Shown: in pieces, positions 32,897 to 47,900 of the stretch
Numbering within the stretch: the first letter of the stretch is position 1
Layout: every line of letters begins with the position of its first letter
Assembly: GCA_936440205.1 (NCBI GenBank)
Contig: OW387148.1
Span: 42,257,003-42,321,002, forward strand
Origin: Lepidonotus clava
Taxonomy: Eukaryota > Annelida > Polychaeta > Phyllodocida > Polynoidae
DNA: 64,000 bases
Direction of reading: 5' to 3'
Made by a program: the position numbers and the translations under genes
The notes under the pieces: generated by a model
What the model was told of the DNA's origin: nothing
What the model saw: the letters and a program-made list of their open reading frames with translations, nothing else
Database searches by the model: none

Positions 32897-32986
32897 ATGG
32901 CCTACCCAGGGCTGACAGAGGGGGAGATCAGAGACTTCCAGCAGCACTTCTACACCCCTTTCTTAATTGAAAGATTCAACGAACTG
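32897..32986 (+). CDS. Gene 2 exon 1: start exon
   Basis: ATG at 32897; encodes MAYPGLTEGEIRDFQQHF and continues to FNEL before the donor GTGAGT. The same opening MAYPGLTEEE is found at 62398, so this is the family's conserved start exon. Confidence 0.85.
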
Positions 32987-35900
32987 GTGAGTGAGAGTAA
33001 TAACATCAGAAGAACTGTGTATGTGGGGGGAGGGGCTCTTGATGGGGAGTCCTCCATGTCGCATGTCGATTTAAAGAAATTACCATGTCTCTTGTCACTT
33101 AACTTCTCATGTCCCATGTCTCTTTTAAGAATTTCTCATGTCACATGTCGATTTTGAGAAAAGGTCCATGTCATATTGTTTATATTTTTCTTCAAGTCAC
33201 TAAGCCCCTCTTGTTGCATGTCGGTTTTAAGAAATGGCCATGCCGCTGTGCCGAATATAAGGGTCTAGGGCCAAGGGGGAGGAAGCATCCATTTCATGGG
33301 ATTGTCACGACCAAGAGCGAAACTTGCCCAAGCAAGAATGTGATGTTATTATAACGATGTAACATTCTGTTTTCTGCTTTGGTTCTTGTTATATTATTTT
33401 GATGGCACCCAAAATTGTCTTTAGAACCTAGCATTGCAATGTTGCACTGTAACGGTTTTGTGACATTCTTGTTACATTCTTTCATGTTAAAATGATGTTG
33501 TTATAGCATTCTTTATAAGTAAGGTCTCAACTTCACTTCAAAAATAATGTTATTATAACACTCCTTTTTAGTAAGTCTCAACTCTACCTAAAATACATAA
33601 CTGTTACATAAAAAGACAGACTGACCAAAAACGTATGGTCATAGAATGTGCTTGTTACATCGCTGCTTGCCTGGGTGACGTCCATACAATCCCCATGGGT
33701 TTACAGCCACCCTAGGACTCCTCAAAGTTTCCCTATATTTCATCACCCAAAATAGCATTCAAAATATCCTGAAAATACCAAAAGAAATCTATTCTGAAAG
33801 ATGAAGACTGTGTTAAATTCTTATGTCATTTCCATTATTATAGTAATGAGGGCATTGGACCTTTAGCTAAATGTCAAAGGGGTTCGGTGAATAATGTCAA
33901 TGACAAGATATCTCCGAAATTCTCATTCAAACCTGCTGACGATGTTTTGTTTATCTTAAATGGTATTGACTCATGGATATGGTTTATATGAAATCAGCAT
34001 ATAAGACAGTTCTTATCTATCTAGAACACCATGGATACATGTGCCCGAGATGGCAAGTCAAGAGGTTTATGTTGAAGAGACTTGCTTTTGGCCTTTGCTT
34101 ATGATCAATGCATTCCAACGTGAAATTATAGATATTCAATTCATCATAATTATGACATATTTGGTAACTGACTCTCACTACGCAAAGGCATAGAAAATTG
34201 TTATAAAGGTTCTACCATTTTGGATATTTTATGTCCCTTGAGGAAAGGAAGCCCCCTTCGCCCTTTTCAGGTTTGCAGGTACTTTAGACTTCATATAGAT
34301 TCTATATGCATGGAACTTGCAGACTTCCAGAGAACTAATTATCCCTCAAATTCTTTTATGTTTGATTATTTTGTTGAAAAATACTCACCAAAAAATACCA
34401 TAGTCCAAAAGTATAGGTGGTTCAGTCTCATTGTTCCAACTTCCAAATAGGGAATGAATCTGGCCTATTCTGGTTGGTGTTTAAGGTTGGTTACCAACTT
34501 TCAAAAAAAACTTTTTCACGGGAGGTACCCTGGCTTTACATAAGATTTCCTTAGATACAATCATTTTCCAGGTTTCCTTACCATAACGGCCCCTCTCACT
34601 ACAACAATTGTATCATAACATAAACATTGACAGTGTTCTCCTCCATTCAGAACATATAATTTTTGAATAAAGCAAATGTTTAAAGAATCGTGCATTGTCA
34701 CTCTTTGCCCTCTATTCATTATTTTGGACTAGCAAGAATCCCTAAAGCCCCATACCCATTAGGCGAATTTGATCCAAGAAGACTGACTCATCGGTGTTAA
34801 AATCAGCTGACTCTACTAGATTTAGCGCTGACTCATATCAGATATGTATATTTCAATATTACATACTGACGGGTGATATGAATCGGTGACAATTTTACTG
34901 GCGATTCTGCCGGTTGCCCATCGCCGGTTACCAGGAAAATTGCCTAGTGGGTATGGGGCTTAAATCATAGGACATGTTTAATAACAACCCTAGCATGTCA
35001 CTAGTGGTAACACTGGTCTGTGCTTGAATGAACTCCTTTATGCAGCTGCCTATTCATGCAGAAGCCATAAATGATGTACCCTTGTAGAGATTACAATTTT
35101 TCTTTTCATAGAAAATCAAAGAGAAAGCTGACCAAATAAAGGCACGGCTGCCTACTGGCCAGCTACATGGACCTGTCACTTCAGCTGAAAAGGAAATGAG
35201 GTAAGGAATGCTGGGGGAATCATTTAAAGGTAAATATGAGTGACCACAGCAGTGCCACCTGGTGTGATTTATTCTTATTGTAGGATTTCCTTGAAGTTTA
35301 ATTTTAACATGAAGGAGTGAGCGCTAGTGTTTGTTTGGGGAATACTAGTCATCTATATCTTATGTCTTGGGGAAAGCTTGTGATGTTATCCAAGGTAGCC
35401 TATGGTAGAGTCCATCCACGTATCGGGCATTCAGATCCAAAATGCGGACAACACTTTGCGGAGAGTAAGTTTTTTGTGGAATATCAAAAAGCCTCACAAA
35501 TGCCAATGTGATTCACAGTAGATGATAAGTTCCTATGCACAACTGATGTTCATAGACCCATAGAGCCAGGTTTCCCTATCACTAGTCCACCTTTCTCCAT
35601 AAGGTCTCACAAACTAAGGCTGTTCCTTGGTTTGTCACCAGAGGTCACCCGATGCTACACTCCAAATCCTTCAGACTTGTATTGTTCCAAATGTAATCGG
35701 TTCTCTGGCCTAAACTGGGTATTGCCATTCTTATTTTAACTTTTTGGGAGAACTTCCCAAATGTATAACGTCACACGGGGAGTTATTGGGAAATTACATC
35801 TGCCCATAAATGGGAATTACCATCCCTGTATAATTTGTAATAAGGGTTATGTCCTCTAAAATTAATTGATATATTTATCTATCTACAATCATTCAGTAAT

Positions 35901-38900
35901 CAGGGAATCCCAGGTTAACTCTAGAAGGAATTCCCATAGCTGTGACGTAGGAAGGGGTGAATGCTAGTGTTTGTTTAGGGTATTGACCTATAGAATGGGG
36001 AACGGTTATCACTTTACCCTCCGTGATGTCTTTGCTTAATTATCTTTTATCTTCGCTCGTTAAATGGTAGAACTAGTCCACAAGATGGGCACTCATATCC
36101 ATAAGGCAGACAACGCTTGGGTGAGAGTCAAGTTTTATTAGTGGATATCAACTGCTTCATGATTGCTGGTGTAATCACAACATGCCTTAATCCTATGTAT
36201 ACAGTCAATCGCTGCCCGGAGGTAAGCTTCCTCAATAAAGTCTGCCTCCGTACGGCTTCACGAACTGAGTAGTTCTTCTTTTAGTCACCAGATGTCACCC
36301 AAGGTTATGAGTAGCTATCCAAACCCCCGAATCCTTAAGACTCGAATTTATCCAAACGTGTATTGGCTTGCCTGATAAAAAATTGTTATGCTCAGGTAAC
36401 CCAGCCTACCCCAAATTTTTGGGACTACCCTAACTTTTCTTTTTGTAAATCTTTATCTATTTTTTTCAAAATCTATGAGAATTGACAGAAAAGCAACGAA
36501 CAGCAACGAAAAGCAGTAAGATGCTCGGGGAATGTATTTTAGATGCAGGAAATTGTTTTAGAAAATATTTAGAATATATCTTTTATTTCAATACTGGAGG
36601 GGTCTATTTGGTAAGAAATAAAAAGAAGCAAATAAAGTGGCCCACCTACCCTAATTCCTTTTACCTATGCTACCTGAACACAACAATTTTTATTTCTTGG
36701 CCTGAGTAGTGTTTCTGTTAACGTCTTTTCAGATTGGTGCTATGTGGGTTGGCTGGAGCTGAGAAAACTGCGCTAGGAAACCTGATCACTGGTAGAAACA
36801 GCTTCAAAGAATTGTGTTTCGCAGAAGGTGTGTAGATCCATAGAACTGAGAGATGATGTCACATTGACCATACTTCAATAATCCCTTTTTAAGTGTGCTC
36901 AGTCAATGGTTGTGGCCGGTCTGTCCCCTGTGGCCCGTTGCACAATATAATTTCGTTGTGAGGATCAAGTTAAGATAGCATAACGAACTTTTGCTTAACA
37001 GCAAAATGTTTCATTCTTACGAAAATATTAAAATCTCTGGTTCTAATGAATGAAATTGAATTCTGTAAATTGATACAAAAAGGGGAAAAAATAGAAAAAA
37101 AATCAGTAAAAATTACAGCTCCTTGAGAGCATTCTAAATATAGAATAAAATTGTTGCAAAACAATTGTTGCTACAAAAAAAGTAACAACGAAAAGTTTCG
37201 TTAATAATATTATTTTTTGTTATAACGAAATCATTGTGCAACGGGCCACTGTGGCCAGTTGCACAACAGAATTTCGTTGTGAGGATCAAGTTAGGATATC
37301 TTAGCAAAAAGTTTCGTCATTACGATTTTACAAAAATAGTAAAATCTCTGGTTCTAATCAATGAAATGAAATTCTGTAAATTGATGTAAAGAGGGGGGAA
37401 AATTGAGAAAATTCAGTAAAAGTTAAAGCTCTCTTGCAGCATTCTAAATATAGAAAAAAATTGTTGCAAAATGATCGTTGTTACAAAAATATTATTTTTG
37501 TTGATAATATTATTTTTGTTGCTAGGAAACCCATTGTTCAACGGGCCACTGTGGCCCATTGCACAATAGAATTTTATTACTAAGATCAAACAACGAAAGC
37601 ACAACAAACTTTTGCTTAACAACGAAATGTTTCGTTGTTACGAAAATATTCCACTCTTACTTAAATAATAAAAATCTCGGCTTCTAATGGATGGAATTGA
37701 ATTCTGTAAATTGATATAAAAAGGCAAGACATTGGAGAAAACACATTAGAAGTTACAAAAATTGTTAAAAAAAACTTTCGTTGTTACGAAAATACCTGCA
37801 AATAATTTATTAAGCAACAACGAACTCTTTCGCTGTTTACAATATTTTCGTTGTTACGAAACCCATTGTGCAACGGGCCACTGTGGCCTGTTGCACAATG
37901 ATTTATCATAACAAAGATGAGTTTAAAATGACAACAACAAAATGTTTCCTTGCAAAGATATCTTTGTTAAGATATCTTTGTTGCGAAACATCTATATCTT
38001 TTTTTCTACTGTATCAAATTAATTTCTGTAAATTGATTTATGGAGGGGTACTGTAGGGCTATATTCTGTCAAAATAATAGCTCATTAATAGCCTTCTAAA
38101 AAGCTTTTTTATGTTTGTGAAAAATGGCCCAACAGCGATAAATGTCGACAAGGAAAGATTTCTTTGTTACGATAACAATCATTGTTACAAAATTCATTGT
38201 GCAACAGACCAATGACTCGGATTAGCCATGACACTTTTGGACCATGCACGGCTAGGCAGAGTAGAACTATACTATATGGGGGAAACGTGAATGTGTGAAA
38301 AATTTATAAAATTTAATGTGAAAATTTGAAGGCTTGTATCACATTCCTGGGATTAATTCCCAAACTTTTTTCTCGTCTGTATGAAGATGGGAGCAATATT
38401 TAAAAAGTTAGAGCAAAATAACATGTTTTCCCTCATAGGATCCTATGTTAAACGTACCAACAACCTCCGTTCACGATAACCGCGAAAATTCGGTGCATGA
38501 TGTCGTATCTTTTTTGACCCACATACCCAGTATTGATTCATGATAGCCTCAGACATTTCAACCAATCAGTATTTTTTATTACTTCTATCAGTTGTGCTTT
38601 TTCCCCTTGAACACTATATGATTACAAATAAATGAATTTTACTCTGGTTTATATATGCACAATCTTTGATATAAACCGCCATTCATAAAGGATCTTTCGA
38701 TTGAAGATTGTCCTTTGAATATCATTATACTGAACTATGGGGTTTGAACTTTGCATCATGTATAAGGTGCTTTATATGCTCCATTCATCCAATATATAAA
38801 GTTGTTAATTTAGCCAGTCCAAGTCACGTTCCTCCATCCTGAGGACCATAAATCAGCTCCAAACGTAGTTTGAAGAATTGAACAGAACACTCATGTGAAA

Positions 38901-41900
38901 GGATATTTCTTTATTATCATTCCAAACATGTAATATATGTAATATATGTCACTGACTTCCCGTTATAGGTCTGCAGGGCAAGAAAGGACTGAAAAACTTG
39001 AAATATCTGGTCCTTCTACCTGTCTTAAAAATGTAGCACTGTTAATAACGTTATGATAAAAATAATAGTGGTATATTTAGATTTGGTATATTCTTTTCTA
39101 TCATTTGATACCAAAATTGTTTGTCAGGCACAAGTATTTCAATAATGAAATGGGAGTAGAATCTGACAAAGACGGCACAAGTTTTCAAATATGAGCATCC
39201 GCCCATGTGACATTGGTAATGAATATGATAATTAGTGGGATCAAAAGGGAAAAAAATATAAGATACATTCAGACGATAAATGGCCACAAATGACAAGCAA
39301 AATATGTTTAGAAAATTCAAAAAGTCATCAATCATGTACTCCCCTACCAGTAAACTTATGTGATTGATATAAAAAAAACTTACTACAAATCTTTGGAAAG
39401 TAGAACTCAAAATGGAACTGAAAAATAAAACCAGCCCTTTCTTGCCCTGCAGACCTATAGCATTTCAGCTGTCCTTGGGTAAGTTCACTCAGCTCACACA
39501 ACCGAAAGTCCAATCTGCCTGCAGAGCTATTCCAACACCCAACCTCTTGACCCCTGTAAGTAAGGTACCTGCACACCAATGGTTTAAACAACTCTGAAAC
39601 CCCAACCACTAAGTTCTACCAGTGGACTTAATCTCCACTGCACAAGGCATGGAAGTTCCTTCCCCATATTTAGCTATAGCCCATTTTTACATGTATGATC
39701 TTGTCATGGACTGATGCTACCAGGGTCAATACTCATGTCAGCTATTTTGCAGTATACAACGTGTCTTTCTCCTGTTCTGTAGGATAAACAGATCTATACT
39801 TACTTTGTCAGGTCAGCCACAGATGATAAACACGGAATCATGTGAGGTGGATGGCATTCATGTTACAGTGGTAGACATTCCCAGACTGTTTGACCCTCGC
39901 GAGAAGCCTGCAGACACTCTTTGTATGATCAACAAGGTTAGTCATTTAGTTTCAGCTTTGCACTTCTTTTATGATGAAGAAGCACAGGTCCTTACTACTA
40001 TCAATTCTAGATGTCTCTGTTCACTTTAAATTTATTCCTATCAGTAATGATTTTCCCAGACTGGAATTAATTACATGGTCAGGCTAAGTTATGTCATTAA
40101 AGGCCTTTAATGGGTTTACACAGGTGTTAGATAAGTTCAGTGAAGGTATCCATGGGTTCCTGTGTGTCATCAATGGTGGTAACCCACGCTTCAGAGAAGA
40201 GGAACGCCAAGTCTTTGAAATGTTGAAGGTTAGTTTGACTTCTGATTGCATTGTCATAAGTAATCAAGTAAAAACATCTGTTTGTCCTCCAAGCTCTTTG
40301 AAGAAAACCTGTTAAATCACAATAAAGTAAATTTATTACACAGATAATTTGTATTTATTAGAGTACATGTATATTATTTTGACAATGTCAACAAGATCAT
40401 TTGAGACAAATGTCAAGAATCCTTTAGGTTTCAAAAAGACAATGGATCCTACATGGGGAAGAATGGAATGTCAGTTTAAGACATAAAATGTATAGTGGCT
40501 GAGCTATGCATAGATCGTATGGGGTTGAGTAAAGGCCCAGAGAGCTAGAGAAATCAAAATGCTCTATTAGCACCTCCACCTTTTCACTATGTACTTCTTA
40601 AACAAGATTCTGAAAAAAAGAGTCAAAGATTCTGAAAAAGAAATGGTCAAAAGGAAACTCGAAAGTTAGGGTTTGGCTTAGATAAATGTGTGGCTTCAAT
40701 TAGGGGTTTTACAGTACTGGTGGTTTTTTCAATGGTATTTACATTGTGTTTTATGATTGATGATTGGGTATTGCAGTGTAGTGTGAACATTGTTTTAAGC
40801 TATATCTTTTTTACAGGAGCTCCTTGGACCGAGGATTTTAGACCACTGCTTTGTTGTTATCACACATGCGGGATGTCAAAAAGGAATGACTCTGGCAGAA
40901 TACCTAGACCAAGAAAATAAAACTGATACCCCTTTTAGCAATGTGATGAGGGAGATTGGATCTGGAAAAGTCCTGGCCGTTGAAAACTCAGACAAGACCG
41001 TGTATGGTAGGACAGAACAGCAAAGACAGATTATCCGAGTGATAGCATCCAATATCAATGGTGTTTACACTAGGGAAGGATCAAGAGAGGTAAACAGTTT
41101 ATGTGTAACATAATTATTCATATTATTATATTAAAACATATTTTTGGGTATCGGAGGCAATCTAATTAATATTCATGAGTATCATGGATGTTACATGTTA
41201 TTTTGGCTGCAATCACTCTCATTTCAAATGTCATTAGCTTCACATGTTCCCAATGATAGTAGTTCTTTAATTTATTTATTTTACTTTATCTAATAAAAGG
41301 GCCAACAGCTGATTTTCCTGATTTTGCAATTACTGGCAATATAACTCTTTGTTTCCTACTTCAAATATATATCTTTTATTTTTAGAGAGAGATCTATAAT
41401 ATATAACAAACAATAACCAATGTCAACCCAATGTGTGACAGGTCTCTTTGCTTAACATCAGGGTCATGTGAAGGCTGAAATCCCTGACACATCAATTGAA
41501 ATTCCTAGCAGCAGAGCCCATTTTATGACTTTCATATTCATTGAATCACCAGGAAAGGAAAATAATAAGTAGTCTGACCCCAACTATCGGCTAGGCAACA
41601 TAGCCAATTTTTTGGGGGGGATCATTTTATTATACTGCTAAGAATCAACTATGGCTATACATACATCTAGTTAAATTGCAATACATCTGATCAACGTTGT
41701 AAATCAGAAAACCTCATTTAAATACATGTTTTGATAACATAGGGGTCCAAGCAATTGATTATCAAAAATAGGGAAAAAGCATAATCAGTAAAAGCAAACA
41801 CTTGGCAATGTAAACTTATGTGGAATGTTAAGGGACTATATGATACAATCATGTTGATGTTTTAATTATTATTTCAATTATCTTGAAAGCATACCCAGGA

Positions 41901-44900
41901 TGCACAATCAGCTAGAGTGGAAACTTACCAATGTCTGACGGAGGAGGAAGTTCAGAATTATCGAAATGTCATTGGGCTCTCTGAAGAACAAATCATAAAG
42001 ATGGACAACCAGGTTAGTTCTTGTTATCAATGAAAAATGGATCTTTAGAAAAATGACCCCTGGAAATGTTAGATTGGCTTTTCTGTTTTTCTCAGGCATT
42101 TTGATTCAAAATGTAGTTTCAAGTAGTATGAATAGTAATAGTAAAATATCACTGTATATTTCATAATGAATTACGTCTTTCCCTGTCTAACCCCCAAACT
42201 TCACTGTATATTTCCCTTGGTGCATCATAAGCACAATGTCACTCAGGAGAATGTCAATCTCTGTTGGGCTATAATTTCAATGAGTACATTACTGGTCCTT
42301 GTTGCTGATTATGTTTAAAATGTTTGTTGTAGAAAATGGAAGAGATAAAAGACCAGATAAAGAGGCGACTGCCTACAGGCAGGCTTCTGGGACCTGCAGC
42401 TTCAGCAAAGAAGGAACTGAGGTAAAGAATGCTGAGGAAACCATAAAAGGAGAAATATTAAGGATTTGTTTTGAATAAGAAGGTACCCTTTAGAAATGTA
42501 TGTACACATTTATGTTTCCTCTCCAGCCTGGCGTCCTTCTTCTTAATATGGGGAAAAGTCCGGGGGTTAGGCTGGAAAAGACCTAATTTATTATGAAATA
42601 TACAATGATATTTTACTATTACTATTTATACTACTTGAAACTACATTTTGAATCAAGATTGTGTCTGCAGCTAATGTGTTTTCAGGTTGGTGCTTTGTGG
42701 AAAAACCGGGGCTGGAAAAAGTGCGCTGGGAAACCTGATCACTGCTAAAAACAAATTCAAAGATTCCTTCAGTTCAGAGTGTGAGTAACCAAGATGATAT
42801 ACTTGCATAGGTTTGAGACAATTAAACAATCTTTTAAAAGATTCAAAAGTATCTATGATAAATTGATTTTTCAAAGCCATTTTTGTCATCAACATAAGCA
42901 TCATTTTCATCAACTCTTAAACTATAGAATCAATTTAGACACAGAGGAAATTAAGCCTATGTTATTCATTTTTTCCAATTCAAAGTAATACATTTATATA
43001 TGATTCCAACTGGATGCTGTAGCCAACGCCTCATGTTCCAGCAAAGTTGTATAATTATGTATATGTATGTATTTAAGATATATAAAGATATATTTGAATA
43101 TATGTATGTAATTTATATCTACTTTCACACTTGCTATGCAAGGTATATTGACAATTATGTTTCACTTGTTAGCTTGCACACAAACCATTCAAATGGAATC
43201 ATGTGATGTTGATGGCATACATGTCAAAGTGATAGACACACCTGGACTGTTTGACCCAAAGAAAAAGGCAGAAGTCACTCTTTGTGAAATTGCCAAGGTG
43301 AGTTATTTAGTTTCATGTTACCAGATGTTGGTCTTTATAAGTTTCCAGACATTTGAAATCGTCATCAGCATGTTTATTTTGAGTATATACATTTGTTTAT
43401 ATTCTGTTAGAATTTATTCTAGACTAAGTAATAAACATAATTTGTATGAAAACACCCCGTAGCAAAGGTCAGTGTATACTTCCTGAATCAGTATGTCCGA
43501 AATATTTAAATGAACTACTGAAATTATACAGGTTATACACTGATTTTACAAAGTAGCCACTGCATTTCCATTGCATTTTGTTCCCGGGTACTGTTCAACA
43601 TTTTTGTACAGGTGTTTGACCGATTCAGTGGTGGTGTGCACGGGTTTCTGTTTGTCTTTAATGCTGGCAATCCACGCTTCACAGAAGAGGACCGTCAAGT
43701 CTTTGAAAAGATAAAGGCGGTTGGTATTTCTTCAGTTTCTCTTTTATGCTGACTATGTGGTGATGAGGCCTGGGTTGACTCTAGGTAAACAATACCCTAT
43801 TAAATACCCTATAAAATGTTTTGGACACACATGTTCCTTAATTGCACCACCCAGAATGCCGTGTAAAAATATTGAAATATTCTTTTTTTGATGACGTTTT
43901 ATGACAAGTTGAACATCAAAACCATTTGCTTTATGCCTGCTCTTTACTTGTAATTTTCTGGATACATTCTTCATAATAGGTATATTTTTACACTCGAAAA
44001 TCAGTTATATACTATCAGTTTGCATACTTGGATTTCACTTTAAGACAATCACCCTGTTTTATTTCTAATATTAAGATCCTTTAAACATTGGAATATGATG
44101 ACTAAGTGAGAATATATACGAGAAATGAAAAAATAGCAGGGGGTCACAGTGGTAACTTTTGAATAAAATTCATGACCATATGTACATATTTCATAATAAC
44201 CTTGATAAAAACTACCAATAATGTTTGGAAACAACTTGAATGCAAAGCCAACATATGAGTCTTTATGGTTTATTCATTGTTATGCAAAAATAAAATAAAA
44301 ATATGATTTGAAGGAATTATATTTAGTTAAATATTTTCATAGAAATTGGGAATTTCTCCTAAAAATTGTGATAAAGAAAAATTCAATATTCAAAATTTCT
44401 CCGACAGTTTATTGCCCTAAGTGTCAGTTTATTGCTCTAAGTGTCAGTTATCATTTCCTGAGAAGAAATAAGAGGGTCATCGACCTAACTTTTTCAGGAA
44501 ACTTACTTATACTTTTCAAGATTTAGCCTAAATATGAGGAATTTTTTAAAAAAAACATATTAACTGAACTGTATCCAAAACGCCATCCTGATCATACAAA
44601 GCACCTAACCAGACAATAGAACATGCCATATATACCAATTTTTGTGAAGATCTATCAAAGAGAACCATATTTACAAGTTTCCAAAAAGGTGCATAATTTT
44701 TGTGAAATAACTAGGGTGAACGCTGGTGTTTCTTTAGGGTCTTTGTTGTTATATATGGGGAATACTAGTCTTTTATATCTTATTTGTAGTACATGACGTT
44801 ACTTAAGCTAGTCAGTGGCAGAGACCATCCACAAATTGGGCGTTCAGATCAAAAATGCAAAAAGTTTATTGTGGAATATCATAAAGCCTCACAAATGCCG

Positions 44901-47900
44901 GTGTAATTCACAGTAGATGATAAGTTCCCATGTATGACTGATGTTTGTAGACCACGGAGCCAGGCCTCCCTATTGTTAGTCTGCCTGTCTCCATAAGGTC
45001 TCACAGACTAAAGTCATTCCAAGGTTAGTCACCAGATGTCACTCGACGATATGCGTCCTCTACTGTAACCCCCAAATTCTAAAGACTCGTATTGTTCCAA
45101 ACGTAATCAGTTCTCTGGTCTAAACTAGATATTGTCGTTCTTTTATATCTATGGTTATTGATTACCCCAGGTAGTGCTGCCGCTGATAGGCTGGGCCTTC
45201 CCGCCATTACTCAGTACAGGTTAACCATACCTATCGGAGGCCCTACCAATAGTTATTATTAATCTTTATAGAATTTCTTTATAATTTTGAACTGTTAAGG
45301 ACATTATCTTTTCGCAGTCTGGTGACCTTTCCCGTAAGTTAACTTGCACTGAAGTCCGGTGCAAAAGAATTAGTATAGTCGTTAGGAATTAAGAAGTAAA
45401 TGTTGTAAATTCGTCGATACTGGCAAAAGGTACATAGTGAAACCTGTGATGCTAGTACGTGTGCGAGATGCCAGGCGAAGTCACTGTTCTGTGGCCTGCG
45501 TATAAGTGTATAGGAGGTGTCGTGGATGATAATGCCCCCTGATGTAAGAGTTCTCTCCTAAGACAGGTACGCACAGGTGAAAGGGATACAAGTGCAATGG
45601 AAAGGCTGTTAGGGAACGTTATGAGCCGGTGTACGAGATAACCAGTTCTTGAGCACTATGAGAGAAAAAGGGCTTTTGTCATTTACGATAGCTGTTAGGT
45701 AGAATTAGAAATAGAATTAGTTAATGTAAGTAAGAATGAAAGTATGAAAGAAAGAGGGAACACTGTTATAAGTGTTAATGTACATGTGTATAGTGCCAAG
45801 CCTTTGGCTGTCGCTATCTAAGCGGTATGAGACTTAGGATAGACGAGCAGACCAAGATAGAGTTCGATCAGAATGCATGGGAGCAATAGTCTAACACACG
45901 GATCTAAACGGGTAGTGCGGAGATGGTAGTAACCATACGATTAGGTGATAGTAAGGATTGGGACAGCTTAGGCTTAGCCTTACGGACGGAGTACTGGAAG
46001 TGACGGAGATCCTACCGATGGTCTCCGACACTGGTAGACAAGAGGTGACTCTCTCAACAGTTACTGGAGTGTATAAGCCTGATGAAGGGGGAAGCTTAAC
46101 CATAGCTATACCTGGTTGGAATGTTACTGATGTTGTTGGCATTGTGAGATGGATGGCATGTATTGTATGGATGGAAGAACTGTATACTTGTATCTTCAGA
46201 ATGTCTACATGGATATAATAAAATTACCTCTTGCCAAGCGCGTGTTCTTTGTATACGTCTGAGCCCCTTTACTTAGAATCTCTACCACTGAGGCACGAAC
46301 GATTACCAGATTAAAGATCTAACTGGATTTATGAACGAAGCTAGCTAATTTGACGAATAAGAATGAAGAACTCCCCATAACTTCAAAACAATGAACATTT
46401 ATTGATATCGTCTTAGAAGTAAAATGTAAATGATATGCGATAATACATCACGCAGTCTAACAACGATTCGACATGCTTATATATATATATGACGCTAATA
46501 AATAAGAACAATATCAACGAAACATCCTCGGATTTAACTGAAGATAAAATAACACCACTCTAGCTCAAACTATCAACCAATCTGCTTAATTATTACCATC
46601 AATTATATGCATGAGGTATTTAATTACTACCTCAGTGCAAGGGTTTGGTTGAAAATATCACTTTTTTTACAAATAAAATCGTAATTTTTTTTTTTTTTTT
46701 TTTTTGAGAATTTTTATTTATACTGAAGAAATACAATTTAGCTAATGCTAGTTTTCAATTTATCTCCAGTACATCAAGATTAGAATTTATAGGCATATGT
46801 CAGAATTACTGACATGGCAGATGGACCATGGTAACAACAAATACAATATTATAATATACAATACACAAATTGGAAGTAAAAGGGATTTTCCAATCAATTC
46901 TATTTACATATAATGTTAACAAGGGAGAACCATCAATACAAAGTAGCTTAAAGGCCATTTTTACCTAATTTCAAGATTTTCTACACAGTCGACCATTGAT
47001 ATAATTATAAATGAATCTATATAAAGAATATGATTTAATGTGTCCTAAGGGCGAGATCTCAATACTCACCTAACCTATCAAGTAAGGAAATTTTATTGTG
47101 ATTTTTAAAAGCCGAAAATTCCTCAATCGATCTAACTTCTACTGGTTGTTCATTCCAACATAATGCACCCTGAAATAGTATACTACGTTCAAAGGTAATA
47201 TTATTACTATTAATCTGAATAAATTGATTCAAGAATGAAAACACATCAAGTCTAAGAAAATATATGGATTACTGAGGTTTTGGGCTGCAACTTTGTTGCT
47301 TACAGTATGGTAATTGGATGAATATTAGCAGAGATATGAGCTAAAATGCATTTTCCCTCTATAGACTTCTATAGTTAAGCATTTTCACCCAATACAGCCA
47401 GGCTGCGCAGTATGCATGCTCATAAACAAATGGCGCGATTGCCCTTCAATGGGTAATCCATTCAACACTTGAAGTTTTTTTTCGCCTTTTTTTTGCCTTT
47501 TGATCTATAGAGGCATAACTTTGATTCTGTAGGGCTTAACGGCCTACCATCTGTCACTCCCACTGTTACCATTCAGAAATCGTGGTATATATAATAGATT
47601 TTACAAGATAGATTCAATTAGTTTATATTGTTTAATGGGTGAATATATTATGCTTCACATTGGTATGTCAATGAAACATTTTTTATTGTATGCATCGCCT
47701 TGCATTGTCTTCATCAGAAGGCCACCTTTTTTCAGGATCTCCTGGGACCAACGTTTTTGAACTATTGTTTTGTGGTCATCACAAATGGGAACAACCTTAA
47801 AGATATGACTCTGAAGAAGTACCTGGAGAATGAAGGGAGTTCGGATTTTTGCAAGTTACTTGTCACCATTGGGAAAGAAAAGGTCATGGCAGTTGAGAAC

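Noticed and set aside
41899-42012. Independent start exon of a separate GTPase gene
   Set aside because: There is no ATG in frame before LTEEE, and a splice acceptor is present in phase with the upstream domain, so fusion is the simpler reading, though not proven.
45958-46218. 86-codon frame as a host gene
   Set aside because: It lies inside a probable mobile insertion and has no recognised homologue; left as unclassified.
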